A stretch of DNA of 35,182 nt from Peptococcaceae bacterium UBA7185 (GCA_002491065.1 DKVF01000055.1:34271-69452); one strand, 5' to 3'. Positions 8,603 through 17,780 are shown, numbered from the stretch's first letter. Numbers and translations: made by a program. Notes: a model not told the origin generated them from the sequence alone.

Positions 8603-9675
8603 TATGCTTCATCCGCATGTTTCAATTTTTCAGCCTGGTCAGTGGTAATTAGCGCATCAACAATCTCATCTAAATTGCCTAACAATACCTTATCCAGATT
8701 GTGCACTGTCAGATTGATGCGGTGGTCACTCACCCGTCCCTGCGGGAAATTGTAGGTGCGAATTCGCTCGCTGCGGTCTCCGCTACCCACCATATCTTTT
8801 CTCTGCGCTGCCAAATCCCCCTGGGCCTCCTGCTGAAACTTTTCCATCACGCGGGAGCGCAATACTTTCAACGCTTTTTCTTTATTGCGCAGCTGAGATT
8901 TTTCATCCTGACAGGATACCACAACCCCAGTGGGAATATGGGTAATCCGTACAGCAGATTGGGTAGTATTTACGCACTGTCCACCAGGACCGCTGGCGCA
9001 AAACACGTCAATGCGCAGATCATTCATGTTTATATCAACCTCTACCTCTTCTGCCTCTGGCAGCACAGCCACTGTGGCAGCAGAAGTATGAATTCGTCCG
9101 CTGGATTCTGTCGCCGGTACACGCTGTACACGATGCACGCCGCCTTCAAATTTCAAACGGCTGTAAGCGCCTTTCCCTTCAATCATAAACGTAATTTCCT
9201 TATATCCACCTACATCAGTGTAGTTAGTATTCATCACCTCTGTTTTCCAGCCGCGAATCTCTGCATAACGGGTATACATGCGGAATAAATCGGCAGCAAA
9301 CAGCGCTGCTTCCTCCCCGCCGGTACCAGCGCGAATTTCCATGATAACGTTCTTATCATCATTAGGATCTTTAGGCAGCAACAAAATGGTCAACTCCTGC
9401 TCCAAATTGTCTTTCTGCTCGTTCAGATCTTTAATTTCTGCCTTTACCATATCTTCCATTTCCGGATCTAGTTTTTCCTGCAGCATTGCTTTGGAATCAT
9501 CCAGTTCACTTAATACTTTTTTATATTTACGGTAAGCAATTACCACATCCTCCAAATCAGCCTGCGCTTTCGCGCATTTATGCAGCTCCGTAGGATTATT
9601 CAGCACTTCGGGATCAACCATTTTCTGGTTCAGTTCTTCGTATTTTTCCTCCAGCATATGTAAACGTTCTAACAT
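8602..9675 (-). CDS. prfA: Peptide chain release factor 1
   Basis: RF1 recognises UAA and UAG in the ribosomal A site and triggers peptide release. The 357-residue length fits. The P-A-T tripeptide at 187-189 identifies RF1 rather than RF2, and the catalytic G-G-Q is at 231-233. The residues just after GGQ read C-V-N-T-T-Q, where many RF1 proteins have H-V-N-T-T-D; this is a mild variation. GGAGGATGCACT precedes the ATG. It is the first gene of a prfA-prmC operon. Because the window also has an in-frame TAG inside a transporter gene (33839-33841), a normal RF1 here argues that TAG is a true stop. Confidence 0.97.
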   Translation of the reverse strand: MLERLHMLEEKYEELNQKMVDPEVLNNPTELHKCAKAQADLEDVVIAYRKYKKVLSELDDSKAMLQEKLDPEMEDMVKAEIKDLNEQKDNLEQELTILLLPKDPNDDKNVIMEIRAGTGGEEAALFAADLFRMYTRYAEIRGWKTEVMNTNYTDVGGYKEITFMIEGKGAYSRLKFEGGVHRVQRVPATESSGRIHTSAATVAVLPEAEEVEVDINMNDLRIDVFCASGPGGQCVNTTQSAVRITHIPTGVVVSCQDEKSQLRNKEKALKVLRSRVMEKFQQEAQGDLAAQRKDMVGSGDRSERIRTYNFPQGRVSDHRINLTVHNLDKVLLGNLDEIVDALITTDQAEKLKHADEA

Positions 9676-9723
9676 AGTGCATCCTCCATCTTTGTATTCT
9701 CTACATTTTTACATAACGCTTTT

Positions 9724-9753
9724 ATTGTATCACAACTTCTTGCCGTATCACAA
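9724..9753 (-). promoter_or_regulatory. Promoter of prfA-prmC inside a 12-bp direct repeat
   Basis: On the minus strand TTGTGA (9753-9748), 18 bp, and TACAAT (9729-9724). The two boxes lie within two copies of GTATCACAACTT (plus strand, 9727-9738 and 9745-9756), spaced 18 bp apart. Confidence 0.55.
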
Positions 9754-9756
9754 CTT

Positions 9757-9985
9757 TTTTTGCATGAGTTTCTGCTGTTTTCTCCACAGAATCTTGGATT
9801 TATGCCACAATTTCTACCAACCCTTTCTAACAGCAGTGACACTATGTCTTCGCCCATAAAAAGGGCATCCCTCAAATCGCTTGACGATTTGAAGGACACC
9901 CTCATTGCGCTTTTGCGCCTTTTAAAACAGCTGCCTCTTTTCGTGTATCTTAATTCTATTTATCCTGCAAGGCATCTATATCCAC
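9757..9985. other. Intergenic region between prfA promoter and FAD operon end
   Basis: No supportable gene. It contains the long FAD-operon terminator (9857-9902). The open frames here lack ribosome-binding sites and recognisable products. Confidence 0.5.
9857..9902 (-). terminator. Intrinsic terminator of the FAD oxidoreductase operon
   Basis: On the minus strand an 18-bp fully paired stem (three G-T wobbles; 9902-9885 with 9879-9862) has a 5-nt loop and is followed by TTTTT. It lies 84 nt beyond the last flavoprotein stop. The wobble pairs and length make it stronger than most terminators in the window. Confidence 0.88.
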
Positions 9986-11764
9986 TCACTCCGCCATATA
10001 CTGGTATAAATTAGCTACAATCATCACAGCCTCTGCCGCCATTGGCGTATCAAGTTCCCCGCTCATATGACTGATAATTTCGTCCGTCAAGATACCCATC
10101 TGCTGCAATGCCTGCATTTGCTTTGTATACTCTGTAGCTTCTACGCCGACAATCTGTGCCGCAGTGGCAATCATCTCTCTGTTTGTCGGAGGGTCGCTTA
10201 CTTCAATGCTTGTCACATCTTTTCCAGTTTTCTTCATGGAATTGTTGATCATATTCTGCAGCCGCCATTTGCCCATTGCTTCGTCCAGACGGTAATCGTT
10301 GCTGTAGCCGCCGTCTAGCAGGCCCAGGCTGCGAATCACCTTCACGCCGGAATAGGCCCAATGCTCCATGAAATCTTCATGTACCTCAAAATCATCCAAG
10401 TACGCACCCTGTTTTTTCAACTGTTTCTGCACGCTGGCGATAGCTTTTTCATTCTGACTCATTTCGCGGAAGCTGCTCTGTTTATCCAGCGAATAGGCTG
10501 CAGCTACACCGGCTGCCTCCCCTTCTGCCATGCCTACAGGAATCACACGGGCACTGCCTGCCGCCAGAGAAGTATACGACGCACTGCGACCAATTACCAA
10601 CAGATTCTCTACATGTAACGGCACTAAACACCGGAATGGAATCGCATAACGGTCTGGACTGCCAATCACGGTGCCATAGGTCTGGCCCGCTGTAGGCTGA
10701 ATATCTGCCGGATAAGCTACAATGGCAATTTTATCCCACTGATCACGATTTTCCAACACATCATCAATAGTCAGCTGATATTCCCCAACAATATGTCGGC
10801 TTTCTCTTACATAAAGCTGACTGGCTGTGCCCACCAGCTGCGCCTGCTCAAATCCTATAAAATTTTGCTGCACATAAGGCACAATATATTCTAATTCTTT
10901 TTGCGCGCGAGCAATCCCCTGTGCTTTACTTTCCTCGCTCATGGCGTCCACACCAAAAATAATCAGCGCATTCACCAACACATTGCCATTGTCCTGCCGA
11001 GCTACATTAAAACCGCGCAGGCGCATCAATTCATCCTGGGGCTCATAGGCATAGCCTTCACGGGTATAACCCCATGCAGTTTTTTCTGTAGCTCCAGTCC
11101 CTGCATTATCGTCATTTTCCAAATAATTGACTACCTTGTCCCAATCCACACCGGACAATTCAAATACCAGCGTCACGCCCATATGGCGATCCCTCTCCCC
11201 GATATCTTCGCCAGCAATAGTATAGGATGCACCAGCTGCCGCTGCTACATCGGCATCTACCGTCGCATCAATGATACGAGCTGCAGTATAGGTCACCTGC
11301 TCGCCGTTTTCTTCCTCTACCACCACACCAGTAATGTAGTCATCTTCCATGACTGGCGCAATAAATTTGGTATTTAATTTTAATGTTGCATTTTTTTCAT
11401 TTGTAATCCAATCATAGAAGAAAGTCTTTGCCTTTTCTACATCAAAAGCAGTTCCGCCGACGCCTTCATAAAATTCCATAAACAACCCTTGGGTTAAAAT
11501 GCTGCCGTCTCTACTTTCACAGATATCAATAAAATTCAGCTTGCCTAAGGTCATCAGTCCACCCAACGCTTCATCATCCTCAATGAGCAAGGTTTTTAAA
11601 CCATTGCGAGCTGATGACACTGCTGCGCACACACCTTCTGGATCACCACCCACCACAATCACATCATAATCCACATTCGCAGTTTGTGGTGTATTGGCTG
11701 TCTTGTCCCCGCAGCCGGTCAATAAAAGGCAGCAACAAAACAATATACAAATTAATTTTTTCAT
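9986..11764 (-). CDS. Lipoprotein-type FAD-dependent oxidoreductase with SLH-like tail (copy 3 of operon)
   Basis: A predicted exported flavoprotein of 592 residues. Residues 1-18 are a lipoprotein signal with lipobox L-L-T-G-C (Cys18). From ~33 it has the FAD_oxidored-type Rossmann motif Y-D-V-I-V-V-G-G-D-P-E-G. An acidic ribose-binding end (L-L-I-E-D-D) and A-L-G-G-L-M-T follow, plus the conserved C-terminal FAD signature G-R-S-A-S-Y-T-S-L-A-A-G-S-A-R. The last ~125 residues (from His468) resemble SLH modules: H-W-A..., G-L-L-D-G-G-Y-S-N-D-Y and a second, weaker unit. The substrate is unknown. It is last in a three-gene operon, 12 bp after the previous gene. It is closest to copy 1, and the middle copy is more divergent. 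AAGGAG precedes the ATG. Confidence 0.85.
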   Translation of the reverse strand: MKKLICILFCCCLLLTGCGDKTANTPQTANVDYDVIVVGGDPEGVCAAVSSARNGLKTLLIEDDEALGGLMTLGKLNFIDICESRDGSILTQGLFMEFYEGVGGTAFDVEKAKTFFYDWITNEKNATLKLNTKFIAPVMEDDYITGVVVEEENGEQVTYTAARIIDATVDADVAAAAGASYTIAGEDIGERDRHMGVTLVFELSGVDWDKVVNYLENDDNAGTGATEKTAWGYTREGYAYEPQDELMRLRGFNVARQDNGNVLVNALIIFGVDAMSEESKAQGIARAQKELEYIVPYVQQNFIGFEQAQLVGTASQLYVRESRHIVGEYQLTIDDVLENRDQWDKIAIVAYPADIQPTAGQTYGTVIGSPDRYAIPFRCLVPLHVENLLVIGRSASYTSLAAGSARVIPVGMAEGEAAGVAAAYSLDKQSSFREMSQNEKAIASVQKQLKKQGAYLDDFEVHEDFMEHWAYSGVKVIRSLGLLDGGYSNDYRLDEAMGKWRLQNMINNSMKKTGKDVTSIEVSDPPTNREMIATAAQIVGVEATEYTKQMQALQQMGILTDEIISHMSGELDTPMAAEAVMIVANLYQYMAE

Positions 11765-11776
11765 ACATATCTCCTT

Positions 11777-13585
11777 TTATCTTTCTATGGCGTTATTCTG
11801 ATTTGCATTCCTCTCATACTCCGTTAAAGGGACCGCTATAGAGCTTAATGTCGGCTGTAGGAAATCATGCACATTGGCAAGCAGCATAATGACCTCTGCC
11901 CGATTGGGAGTTTTATTTTCATTCGCAAAATAAGGCTGCAGCTCTGCTGTCAAAATCACATCTGTCAAACGTTCTTCGCTGTCCAGATTCATAATTCGTA
12001 TCGCTGCGTCCAGCACCCCCTGGCATGTAGGGTGCACTTCAAAGGGAAGGACGCTGCCATTGCGATAATATTGCCATAGTCCCGTTACCATTTCCGTCAG
12101 TTCTGCCTTGGTGATTGGTTCATCCAGCCGGTAATCATTCTGATATTCCCCATATACCAGCCCCAAACTGCGCAGTGTTTTTACACCTTCATAGGCCCAA
12201 TGCTGTTCTACTGTTTCCCGAATAGGCTCCCATGGCTCCAGATAAGCGCCCTGAGCCTTCAAGGTCTGTTGAATCGCAGTAATTGCTGTACCATCCTGAC
12301 TAATCTCACGGAAGCTCTGCCCATGCTCTTTGGCATAGGCAGCAGCTACACCGGCAGCATCTCCCTCAGCCATTCCCAAAGGAATCACACGGGCACTGCC
12401 TGCCGCTAATGAAGTGTACGAAGCACTGCGACCTACTACCAATAATCCATCTATGTTCTGCGGTACCAGACAACGGAAGGACACGCCATAGCGGTCCGGA
12501 TTGCCTAAAATAATTCCCCGCAACTGCTGCGCATTGGGCGGCACATCCACTGGATAAGAACCAATGGCAATGGTATCGTCAAACCATCTATTTTCCAGTA
12601 CATCGTCCAACGTCAGCTGATATTCCCCGGCAATATGTCGGCTTTCCCGCACATAAAGCTGTTCTGCTGTATCCACAAGAGCGGCGTCGGCAAAACCAAC
12701 AAAATTTTCCCGCAAATAGGGAACAATATATGCCAATTCTGCTTTGCCCCGCTCAATTCCATCCTCCTTGCTGGCTGCATCCAGCGGATCCACGCCAAAA
12801 ATGATAAATCCATTGATGAGAACATTACCATTATCCTGCAGTGCAATATTCAAGCCCCGCAAACGTGTCTTCTCATCCTGCGGCACATAGGCGATGCTTT
12901 CCGCATGATATCCCCACGCCGCCTTATTGGTAGCGCCGGTATTGGGATTGTCATCCCCATTTAAATAGCTGCTCACAGCCTGCCAATCCACGCCGGACAA
13001 TTCAAATACCAGCGTCACGCCGGTCACATTTTCCCGATGCCCATAATCTTCACCCAGATAAGTATAGGCTGCACCGGCAGCGGCGGCAATATCGCCGTCC
13101 ACCGTGGCGTCAATCACGCTGTTGGCTTTGCACTTGACTGTGCTTCCCTTTTGCTGCAGCACCACACCGGTGATGGTTTTGTCCCGCATAATCGGCTCCG
13201 TAACCGTCGTATCCAACATCAGCGTCAGATTTTCTTCATTGTTTACCATCTGCAGGAATACATCTTTCGCAGTAGGAATATCAAAAGCCGTTCCTCCCAC
13301 CGCATTATAAAATTCTTCAAAAGTGCCGCGGGTCAGCAATGTGCCATCCCTGCCATTACACATATCAATAAAATTCAATTCCCCCAGCGTCATCAAACCG
13401 CCCAGCGCGTCATCATCCTCCACCAAAAGTGTTTTCTGACCGTTGCGCGCTGCGGTAACTGCCGCCGAGATTCCTTCCGGTTCACCGCCAACCACAATGA
13501 CATCGTACGTTTTTGTATTGCCGCAACCACATAGCAACAGTGGAAACAACAGCATCATAACCGTCAACCATCTTCGCATTTTCAT
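11777..13585 (-). CDS. Lipoprotein-type FAD-dependent oxidoreductase with SLH-like tail (copy 2, most divergent)
   Basis: A paralogue of its two neighbours, 602 residues. The signal ends in lipobox L-L-C-G-C. The FAD motif is Y-D-V-I-V-V-G-G-E-P-E-G, and the distal FAD signature G-R-S-A-S-Y-T-S-L-A-A-G-S-A-R is identical to the other copies. It differs at several places where the other two agree. For example, N-R-W-F-D-D-T replaces N-R-D-Q-W-D-K, and L-G-N-P-D-R-Y-G replaces I-G-S-P-D-R-Y-A, so it may have a different substrate. The C-terminal tail keeps the SLH-like H-W-A-Y-E-G and D-E-P-I-T-K-A-E pattern and ends with a second unit (T-P-N-R-A-E-V). The start was moved to ATG 13585, 5 nt after AAAGGACG (13598-13591). 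It lies 19 bp after copy 1. Confidence 0.85.
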   Translation of the reverse strand: MKMRRWLTVMMLLFPLLLCGCGNTKTYDVIVVGGEPEGISAAVTAARNGQKTLLVEDDDALGGLMTLGELNFIDMCNGRDGTLLTRGTFEEFYNAVGGTAFDIPTAKDVFLQMVNNEENLTLMLDTTVTEPIMRDKTITGVVLQQKGSTVKCKANSVIDATVDGDIAAAAGAAYTYLGEDYGHRENVTGVTLVFELSGVDWQAVSSYLNGDDNPNTGATNKAAWGYHAESIAYVPQDEKTRLRGLNIALQDNGNVLINGFIIFGVDPLDAASKEDGIERGKAELAYIVPYLRENFVGFADAALVDTAEQLYVRESRHIAGEYQLTLDDVLENRWFDDTIAIGSYPVDVPPNAQQLRGIILGNPDRYGVSFRCLVPQNIDGLLVVGRSASYTSLAAGSARVIPLGMAEGDAAGVAAAYAKEHGQSFREISQDGTAITAIQQTLKAQGAYLEPWEPIRETVEQHWAYEGVKTLRSLGLVYGEYQNDYRLDEPITKAELTEMVTGLWQYYRNGSVLPFEVHPTCQGVLDAAIRIMNLDSEERLTDVILTAELQPYFANENKTPNRAEVIMLLANVHDFLQPTLSSIAVPLTEYERNANQNNAIER

Positions 13586-13604
13586 GTTATCGTCCTTTCT
13601 GCCT

Positions 13605-15467
13605 TTATACGTCAGCTCCACGCTGTTGTGTCCGCAAATACTGGTACGTATTGGCCATGAGTTGAATCACTTCCGACGCGTTGGGATTTTTTTCTTCCTC
13701 TGCAAAATAAGGTTTAAGTTGTTCTGTCAAAATACCCCTTTCCTCCAAAGCCTGTAGATACACCTGATAGTTGTTTTCGTATTTCACGCCGTCCACTGCA
13801 GCCACAGCTCTTGCCGTTGTCCCAATAATTTGGCGGTTGGGCGGATTGTCATTCACTTCTATATAATCCTGTGTGATATTTGCCTTTTTCAACACATTGT
13901 TAATCATATTCTGATAACGCCACCGCCCAATGGGTTCATCCAGCTTGTAATCATTGCTGTAACCACCGTCCAAAATTCCTAAGCCTCGCAGCACCTTCAC
14001 GCCTGGATAAGCCCAATGGTCCATCACCGCTTCATGCACCGAGAAATCCTCCAGATAAGCGCCCTGCTTTCTCAACGTATCCTGTACATTGGAAATCGCG
14101 CCTTTATCCTGACTCATAGCACGAAATCCTATTTGATTTTTCGCCGAATAGGCAGCCGCTACACCAGCAGCCTCTCCCTCAGCCATCCCCAAAGGGATGA
14201 CCCGTGCGCTGCCTGCTGCTAACGAAGTATATGAAGCACTGCGACCTACTACCAATAAATTGTCTACCTTTAACGGTACCAAGCTCCGAAAGGGCACCGC
14301 GTAACGGTCCGGACTGCCAATGACCGTGCCATAGGTCTGTGTCGCGGTCGGCTGTACATCTACCGGATAGGCGCCGATGGCAATCTTGTCCCACTGGTCG
14401 CGATTTTCCAGCACATCATCAATGGTCAGCTGATATTCACCGACGATATGACGGCTTTCCCGCACGTAGAGCTGCTCTGCGGTTTTAACCAACTCAGCCT
14501 TCTCAAAGCCTTTAAAGTTTTCGCGAATATATGGAATCAAATACTCCATTTCCGCCTGCGCTCTGGCAATTCCCTCTGTTTTACTGTCCTCACTTAAAGG
14601 GTCCACACCAAAAATAATCAACGCATTGATCAACACATTTCCATTATTTTGCCGGGCAATATTAAAGCCGCGCAGCCGCATCATTTCATCCTGCGGCTCA
14701 TAGCTGTAGCCTTCTTCTGTATATCCCCATGCAGTTTTTTTCGTTGCGCCCATATCTGCAGTACCTTGCTTGAGCACTTCTGCTTTAAACCGCTGCCAGT
14801 TCAAATGCATGGACACCTTTCTCCAATTCACGCCGGACAGCTCAAATACCAGCGTCACGCCCATCTGGCGGTCCCGTTCCCCAATATCCTCTCCGGCATA
14901 GGTATAGGGCACGCCAGCTGCCGCAGCCACATCCGCATCCACTGTCCCATCAATCACACGGGAACCATAATATTCCCGTTGCACACCATTCTCCTCAGTC
15001 ACAATGCCCACCACTGCGTTGTCCTGCATAATGGGTTTCACAAAAGTATTCTCATTGCGCAGTGTCAAAAATGGTTCCGCCTCTGCCACCTGCAAAAAGA
15101 AATTGCGCGCTTCTGTGATATCAAAGGCACTGCCGCCCACTGCATCATAAAACTCCTTGAAAAATCCCTGCGTCAACAGCGTGCCGTCACGGCTCTCACA
15201 CATATCGATAAAATTCAGCTCGCCAATGGTCATCAGACCGCCCAACGCTGTATCCTCTCCCAAGAGCAGAGTTTTCATCCCATTGCGCGCCGCGCTTACC
15301 GCCGCTGCAATGCCCTCCGGCTCAGTACCAACTACAATGACGTCATAGGTTTCCGCTGCATTGTAGGCAGCATTCTTCCAAAGGATCTCCTGTTCCGCCT
15401 TGGCTCCGCTACCACAGCCTGTCACTATAAAACAACAAAGCACTAACCATGCCATTATTTTTTTCAT
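13605..15467 (-). CDS. Lipoprotein-type FAD-dependent oxidoreductase with SLH-like tail (copy 1, operon leader)
   Basis: First gene of the operon, 620 residues. The signal peptide carries lipobox I-V-T-G-C. The FAD motif is Y-D-V-I-V-V-G-T-E-P-E-G and the distal FAD signature matches the other copies. It is very close to copy 3 in the second half of the FAD domain. It carries a short insertion around W-R-K-V-S-M-H-L-N-W-Q-R-F that the others lack. The tail has H-W-A-Y-P-G, G-I-L-D-G-G-Y-S-N-D-Y and D-E-P-I-G-R-W-R. I chose ATG 15467 because AGGAGG (15484-15479) is 11 nt upstream; an in-frame ATG at 15494 has no such site. Transcription probably starts from the promoter at 15522-15550. Reaction and electron partner are unknown. 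Confidence 0.86.
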   Translation of the reverse strand: MKKIMAWLVLCCFIVTGCGSGAKAEQEILWKNAAYNAAETYDVIVVGTEPEGIAAAVSAARNGMKTLLLGEDTALGGLMTIGELNFIDMCESRDGTLLTQGFFKEFYDAVGGSAFDITEARNFFLQVAEAEPFLTLRNENTFVKPIMQDNAVVGIVTEENGVQREYYGSRVIDGTVDADVAAAAGVPYTYAGEDIGERDRQMGVTLVFELSGVNWRKVSMHLNWQRFKAEVLKQGTADMGATKKTAWGYTEEGYSYEPQDEMMRLRGFNIARQNNGNVLINALIIFGVDPLSEDSKTEGIARAQAEMEYLIPYIRENFKGFEKAELVKTAEQLYVRESRHIVGEYQLTIDDVLENRDQWDKIAIGAYPVDVQPTATQTYGTVIGSPDRYAVPFRSLVPLKVDNLLVVGRSASYTSLAAGSARVIPLGMAEGEAAGVAAAYSAKNQIGFRAMSQDKGAISNVQDTLRKQGAYLEDFSVHEAVMDHWAYPGVKVLRGLGILDGGYSNDYKLDEPIGRWRYQNMINNVLKKANITQDYIEVNDNPPNRQIIGTTARAVAAVDGVKYENNYQVYLQALEERGILTEQLKPYFAEEEKNPNASEVIQLMANTYQYLRTQQRGADV

Positions 15468-15521
15468 ATTTGGGGATTCCTCCTCTAAATTCACTTCGAA
15501 ATATATTCACGGTACGTTGTA

Positions 15522-15550
15522 AGTATACTGGATTATCGGTTATAATACAA
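15522..15550 (-). promoter_or_regulatory. Promoter of the three-gene FAD oxidoreductase operon
   Basis: On the minus strand TTGTAT (15550-15545), 17 bp, and TATACT (15527-15522), about 55 bp before the first gene. No obvious operator is seen here. The adjacent CIRCE element belongs to the divergent htpG promoter. Confidence 0.65.
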
Positions 15551-15624
15551 GCTTCAATGCATTTCTGACAGATTTTTGATACAATTTCTTCATAATTTTT
15601 TTACAAAAAAATGATATTTCCTAC

Positions 15625-15653
15625 TTGCATTTTTGTAGTTATGGGTATATCAT
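15625..15653 (+). promoter_or_regulatory. Promoter of htpG
   Basis: TTGCAT (15625-15630), a 17-bp spacer and TATCAT (15648-15653). The -10 box ends inside the left arm of the extended CIRCE palindrome, so a bound repressor would block RNA polymerase. Confidence 0.75.
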
Positions 15654-15695
15654 ATCATTGTTAGCACTCAAACTTATCGAGTGCTAACAATGATA
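15653..15695. promoter_or_regulatory. CIRCE operator (HrcA binding site), extended palindrome
   Basis: The core TTAGCACTC-N9-GAGTGCTAA at 15661-15687 matches the CIRCE consensus exactly. The inverted repeat continues outwards for 8 further bp on each side, giving 17-bp perfect arms (15653-15669 and 15679-15695) around the 9-bp centre. CIRCE is the binding site of the heat-shock repressor HrcA, usually found before hrcA-grpE-dnaK and groESL. Here it sits between the promoter and htpG, indicating HrcA control of htpG. Confidence 0.95.
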
Positions 15696-15747
15696 ATTTT
15701 GTTTAAATATTTTACATTTATTTTATACAGGAAAGGATCGATTACAA

Positions 15748-17643
15748 ATGGCAAAAACTGAATTCAAAGCCGAATCCAAACGTTTGCTGGATCTGATGAT
15801 TAACTCTATTTACACACATAAGGAAATCTTTTTGAGAGAGATCATCTCCAATGCCAGCGATGCAACTGACAAACGGTATTACAATGCGATGGTGAAAGGA
15901 GAAACTGGCTTAAACCGTGATGAATTATCCATTGATATCAACATTGATAAAGAAAACCGCCTGCTGACCGTCACCGACCATGGCTGCGGTATGACAGAGG
16001 AAGAGCTGGATACCAACCTAGGTACTATTGCCAAAAGCGGCTCCTTGGACTTCAAAACCAATCAAGAAAATAAGAGCGAAGATATTGACATCATCGGTCA
16101 ATTTGGCGTAGGGTTTTACTCCGCTTTCATGGTCAGCAAAAATGTAAAAGTAATCACTCGCAGCGAAAATGCTACGCAGGGCTATGTGTGGGAATCTGAC
16201 GGCGCTGACGGCTACACCATCACACCATGTGAAAAAGATACCATCGGTACAGAAATTGTTATGACCATCAAAGACAATACTCCAGAAGAAACATACGATG
16301 AATTTTTAGATGTACACCGCATCCACGGTATCGTCAAAAAATATTCCGATTATATTCGTTACCCAATTCATTTGCCTATGGAGCGCAGTAAAATGAAAGA
16401 AGGCTGTGACCCTGAACATCCTGAATATGAATCCTATATTGAAATAGAACAGATAAACAGTATGACACCGCTTTGGAAGAAGCTGCCTGCTCAGATTACA
16501 GATGACGAGTATACTAGGTTCTACAGAGAAAAATTCTTTGACTTTGAAGATCCAGTGCTGAGAATTCATACCAATACAGAAGGCTCCGCGACCTACACGG
16601 CAATGCTGTTTGTTCCGCAGCACGCTCCCTATGATTTTTACAGCAAGAACTTTGAGAAGGGTTTGCAGCTCTACGCCAACGGCGTACTGATTATGGAAAA
16701 ATGCGCAGATTTGCTGCCGGACCATTTCGCTTTTGTGCGCGGTCTAGTAGACTCTCAGGATTTATCCCTGAATATCTCCAGAGAAATGTTGCAGCACGAT
16801 CGTCAGTTAAAATTAATTGCAACCAGTCTGGAAAAGAAAATCAAGTCTGAGCTGTTAAAACTGCAGAAAGATGACCGTGAAAAATATGAAGAATTCTTTA
16901 AAGCGTTCGGCCTGCAGCTGAAATTCGGCATTTACAGCGATTATGGCACCCATAAGGACATGCTGCAGGATTTGATTCTCTTCTATTCTTCCACTGAGAA
17001 AAAACTGGTTACTCTGAAAGAATATGTAGAGCGCATGAAAAAAGACCAAACCGCTATCTACTATGCCTGTGGGAAAACAGTAGAACAAATTGGCTTATTG
17101 CCACAGATTGAACAGTTTACGGAAAAAGGCTATGAAGTACTGTATCTCACCGACGATGTGGATGAATTCGCCTTGAAAGTAATGCGGGATTACAGTGAAA
17201 AACCATTCAAATCCATTGCCGACGGAGATATTGATTTGGAAAGCGCAGAGGAAAAAGAAGCCGCTGCCCAAAAATCAGAGGACAACAAAGATTTGTTGGC
17301 ATTCTGCACCAAAACATTGGCTGGCAAAGTAAAAGAAGTAAAACTGTCTACACGCTTAAAGAGTCACCCTGTGTGCCTTGCCAGTGAAGGTCCTATTTCC
17401 ATCGAAATGGAACGGGTATTGGATACCATGCCAGAGCCCAATTATCACAAAGCAGAGCGAATCCTGGAATTGAATGCCAACCATCCAATTTTCCAGACCT
17501 TATGTGATGTATATCCGACCGATGAGAAAAAAGCAGCCGATTATATCAATATCTTATACAATCAGGCACTGCTCATCGAAGGATTAAGCATTGAGGACCC
17601 TGTTGCATATGCCAACGCCGTGTGCAACTTACTCAGTAAATAG
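15748..17643 (+). CDS. htpG: Molecular chaperone HtpG (Hsp90)
   Basis: HtpG is the bacterial Hsp90, an ATP-dependent dimeric cytoplasmic chaperone. The 631-residue length is typical. The N-terminal GHKL ATPase domain shows L-R-E-I-I-S-N-A-S-D-A, D-H-G-C-G-M and G-Q-F-G-V-G-F-Y-S. The middle domain includes the conserved Arg of N-I-S-R-E-M-L-Q, and the C-terminal dimerisation domain follows. There is no N-terminal targeting sequence. AGGAAAGGA precedes the ATG. It is monocistronic, ended by the hairpin at 17742 and controlled by the CIRCE element at 15653-15695. Confidence 0.98.
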   Translation: MAKTEFKAESKRLLDLMINSIYTHKEIFLREIISNASDATDKRYYNAMVKGETGLNRDELSIDINIDKENRLLTVTDHGCGMTEEELDTNLGTIAKSGSLDFKTNQENKSEDIDIIGQFGVGFYSAFMVSKNVKVITRSENATQGYVWESDGADGYTITPCEKDTIGTEIVMTIKDNTPEETYDEFLDVHRIHGIVKKYSDYIRYPIHLPMERSKMKEGCDPEHPEYESYIEIEQINSMTPLWKKLPAQITDDEYTRFYREKFFDFEDPVLRIHTNTEGSATYTAMLFVPQHAPYDFYSKNFEKGLQLYANGVLIMEKCADLLPDHFAFVRGLVDSQDLSLNISREMLQHDRQLKLIATSLEKKIKSELLKLQKDDREKYEEFFKAFGLQLKFGIYSDYGTHKDMLQDLILFYSSTEKKLVTLKEYVERMKKDQTAIYYACGKTVEQIGLLPQIEQFTEKGYEVLYLTDDVDEFALKVMRDYSEKPFKSIADGDIDLESAEEKEAAAQKSEDNKDLLAFCTKTLAGKVKEVKLSTRLKSHPVCLASEGPISIEMERVLDTMPEPNYHKAERILELNANHPIFQTLCDVYPTDEKKAADYINILYNQALLIEGLSIEDPVAYANAVCNLLSK

Positions 17644-17741
17644 TTGTAGAAAGATAAAATGAACTAACGATTGCAGCAAAAATTCTTCCGCGTATCCTGA
17701 GCTAAGCTGCTTCTCGTGAAGTAAACAATAAAAAAACATTC

Positions 17742-17780
17742 CTGCCACCAGTTGACGAACACTGGTGGCAGCTTTTTGTT
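17742..17780 (+). terminator. Intrinsic terminator of htpG
   Basis: A perfect 11-bp stem CTGCCACCAGT/ACTGGTGGCAG (17742-17752 and 17761-17771) with an 8-nt loop, followed by CTTTTTG. Confidence 0.93.

Noticed and set aside
9873..9891. CAAATCG/CGATTTG repeat as a CRISPR-like or mobile repeat
   Set aside because: It is the top of one long terminator stem, present once in the window.
9669..9905. 78-codon open frame upstream of prfA as a gene
   Set aside because: It runs through the FAD-operon terminator and the prfA promoter, and has no ribosome-binding site or family resemblance.
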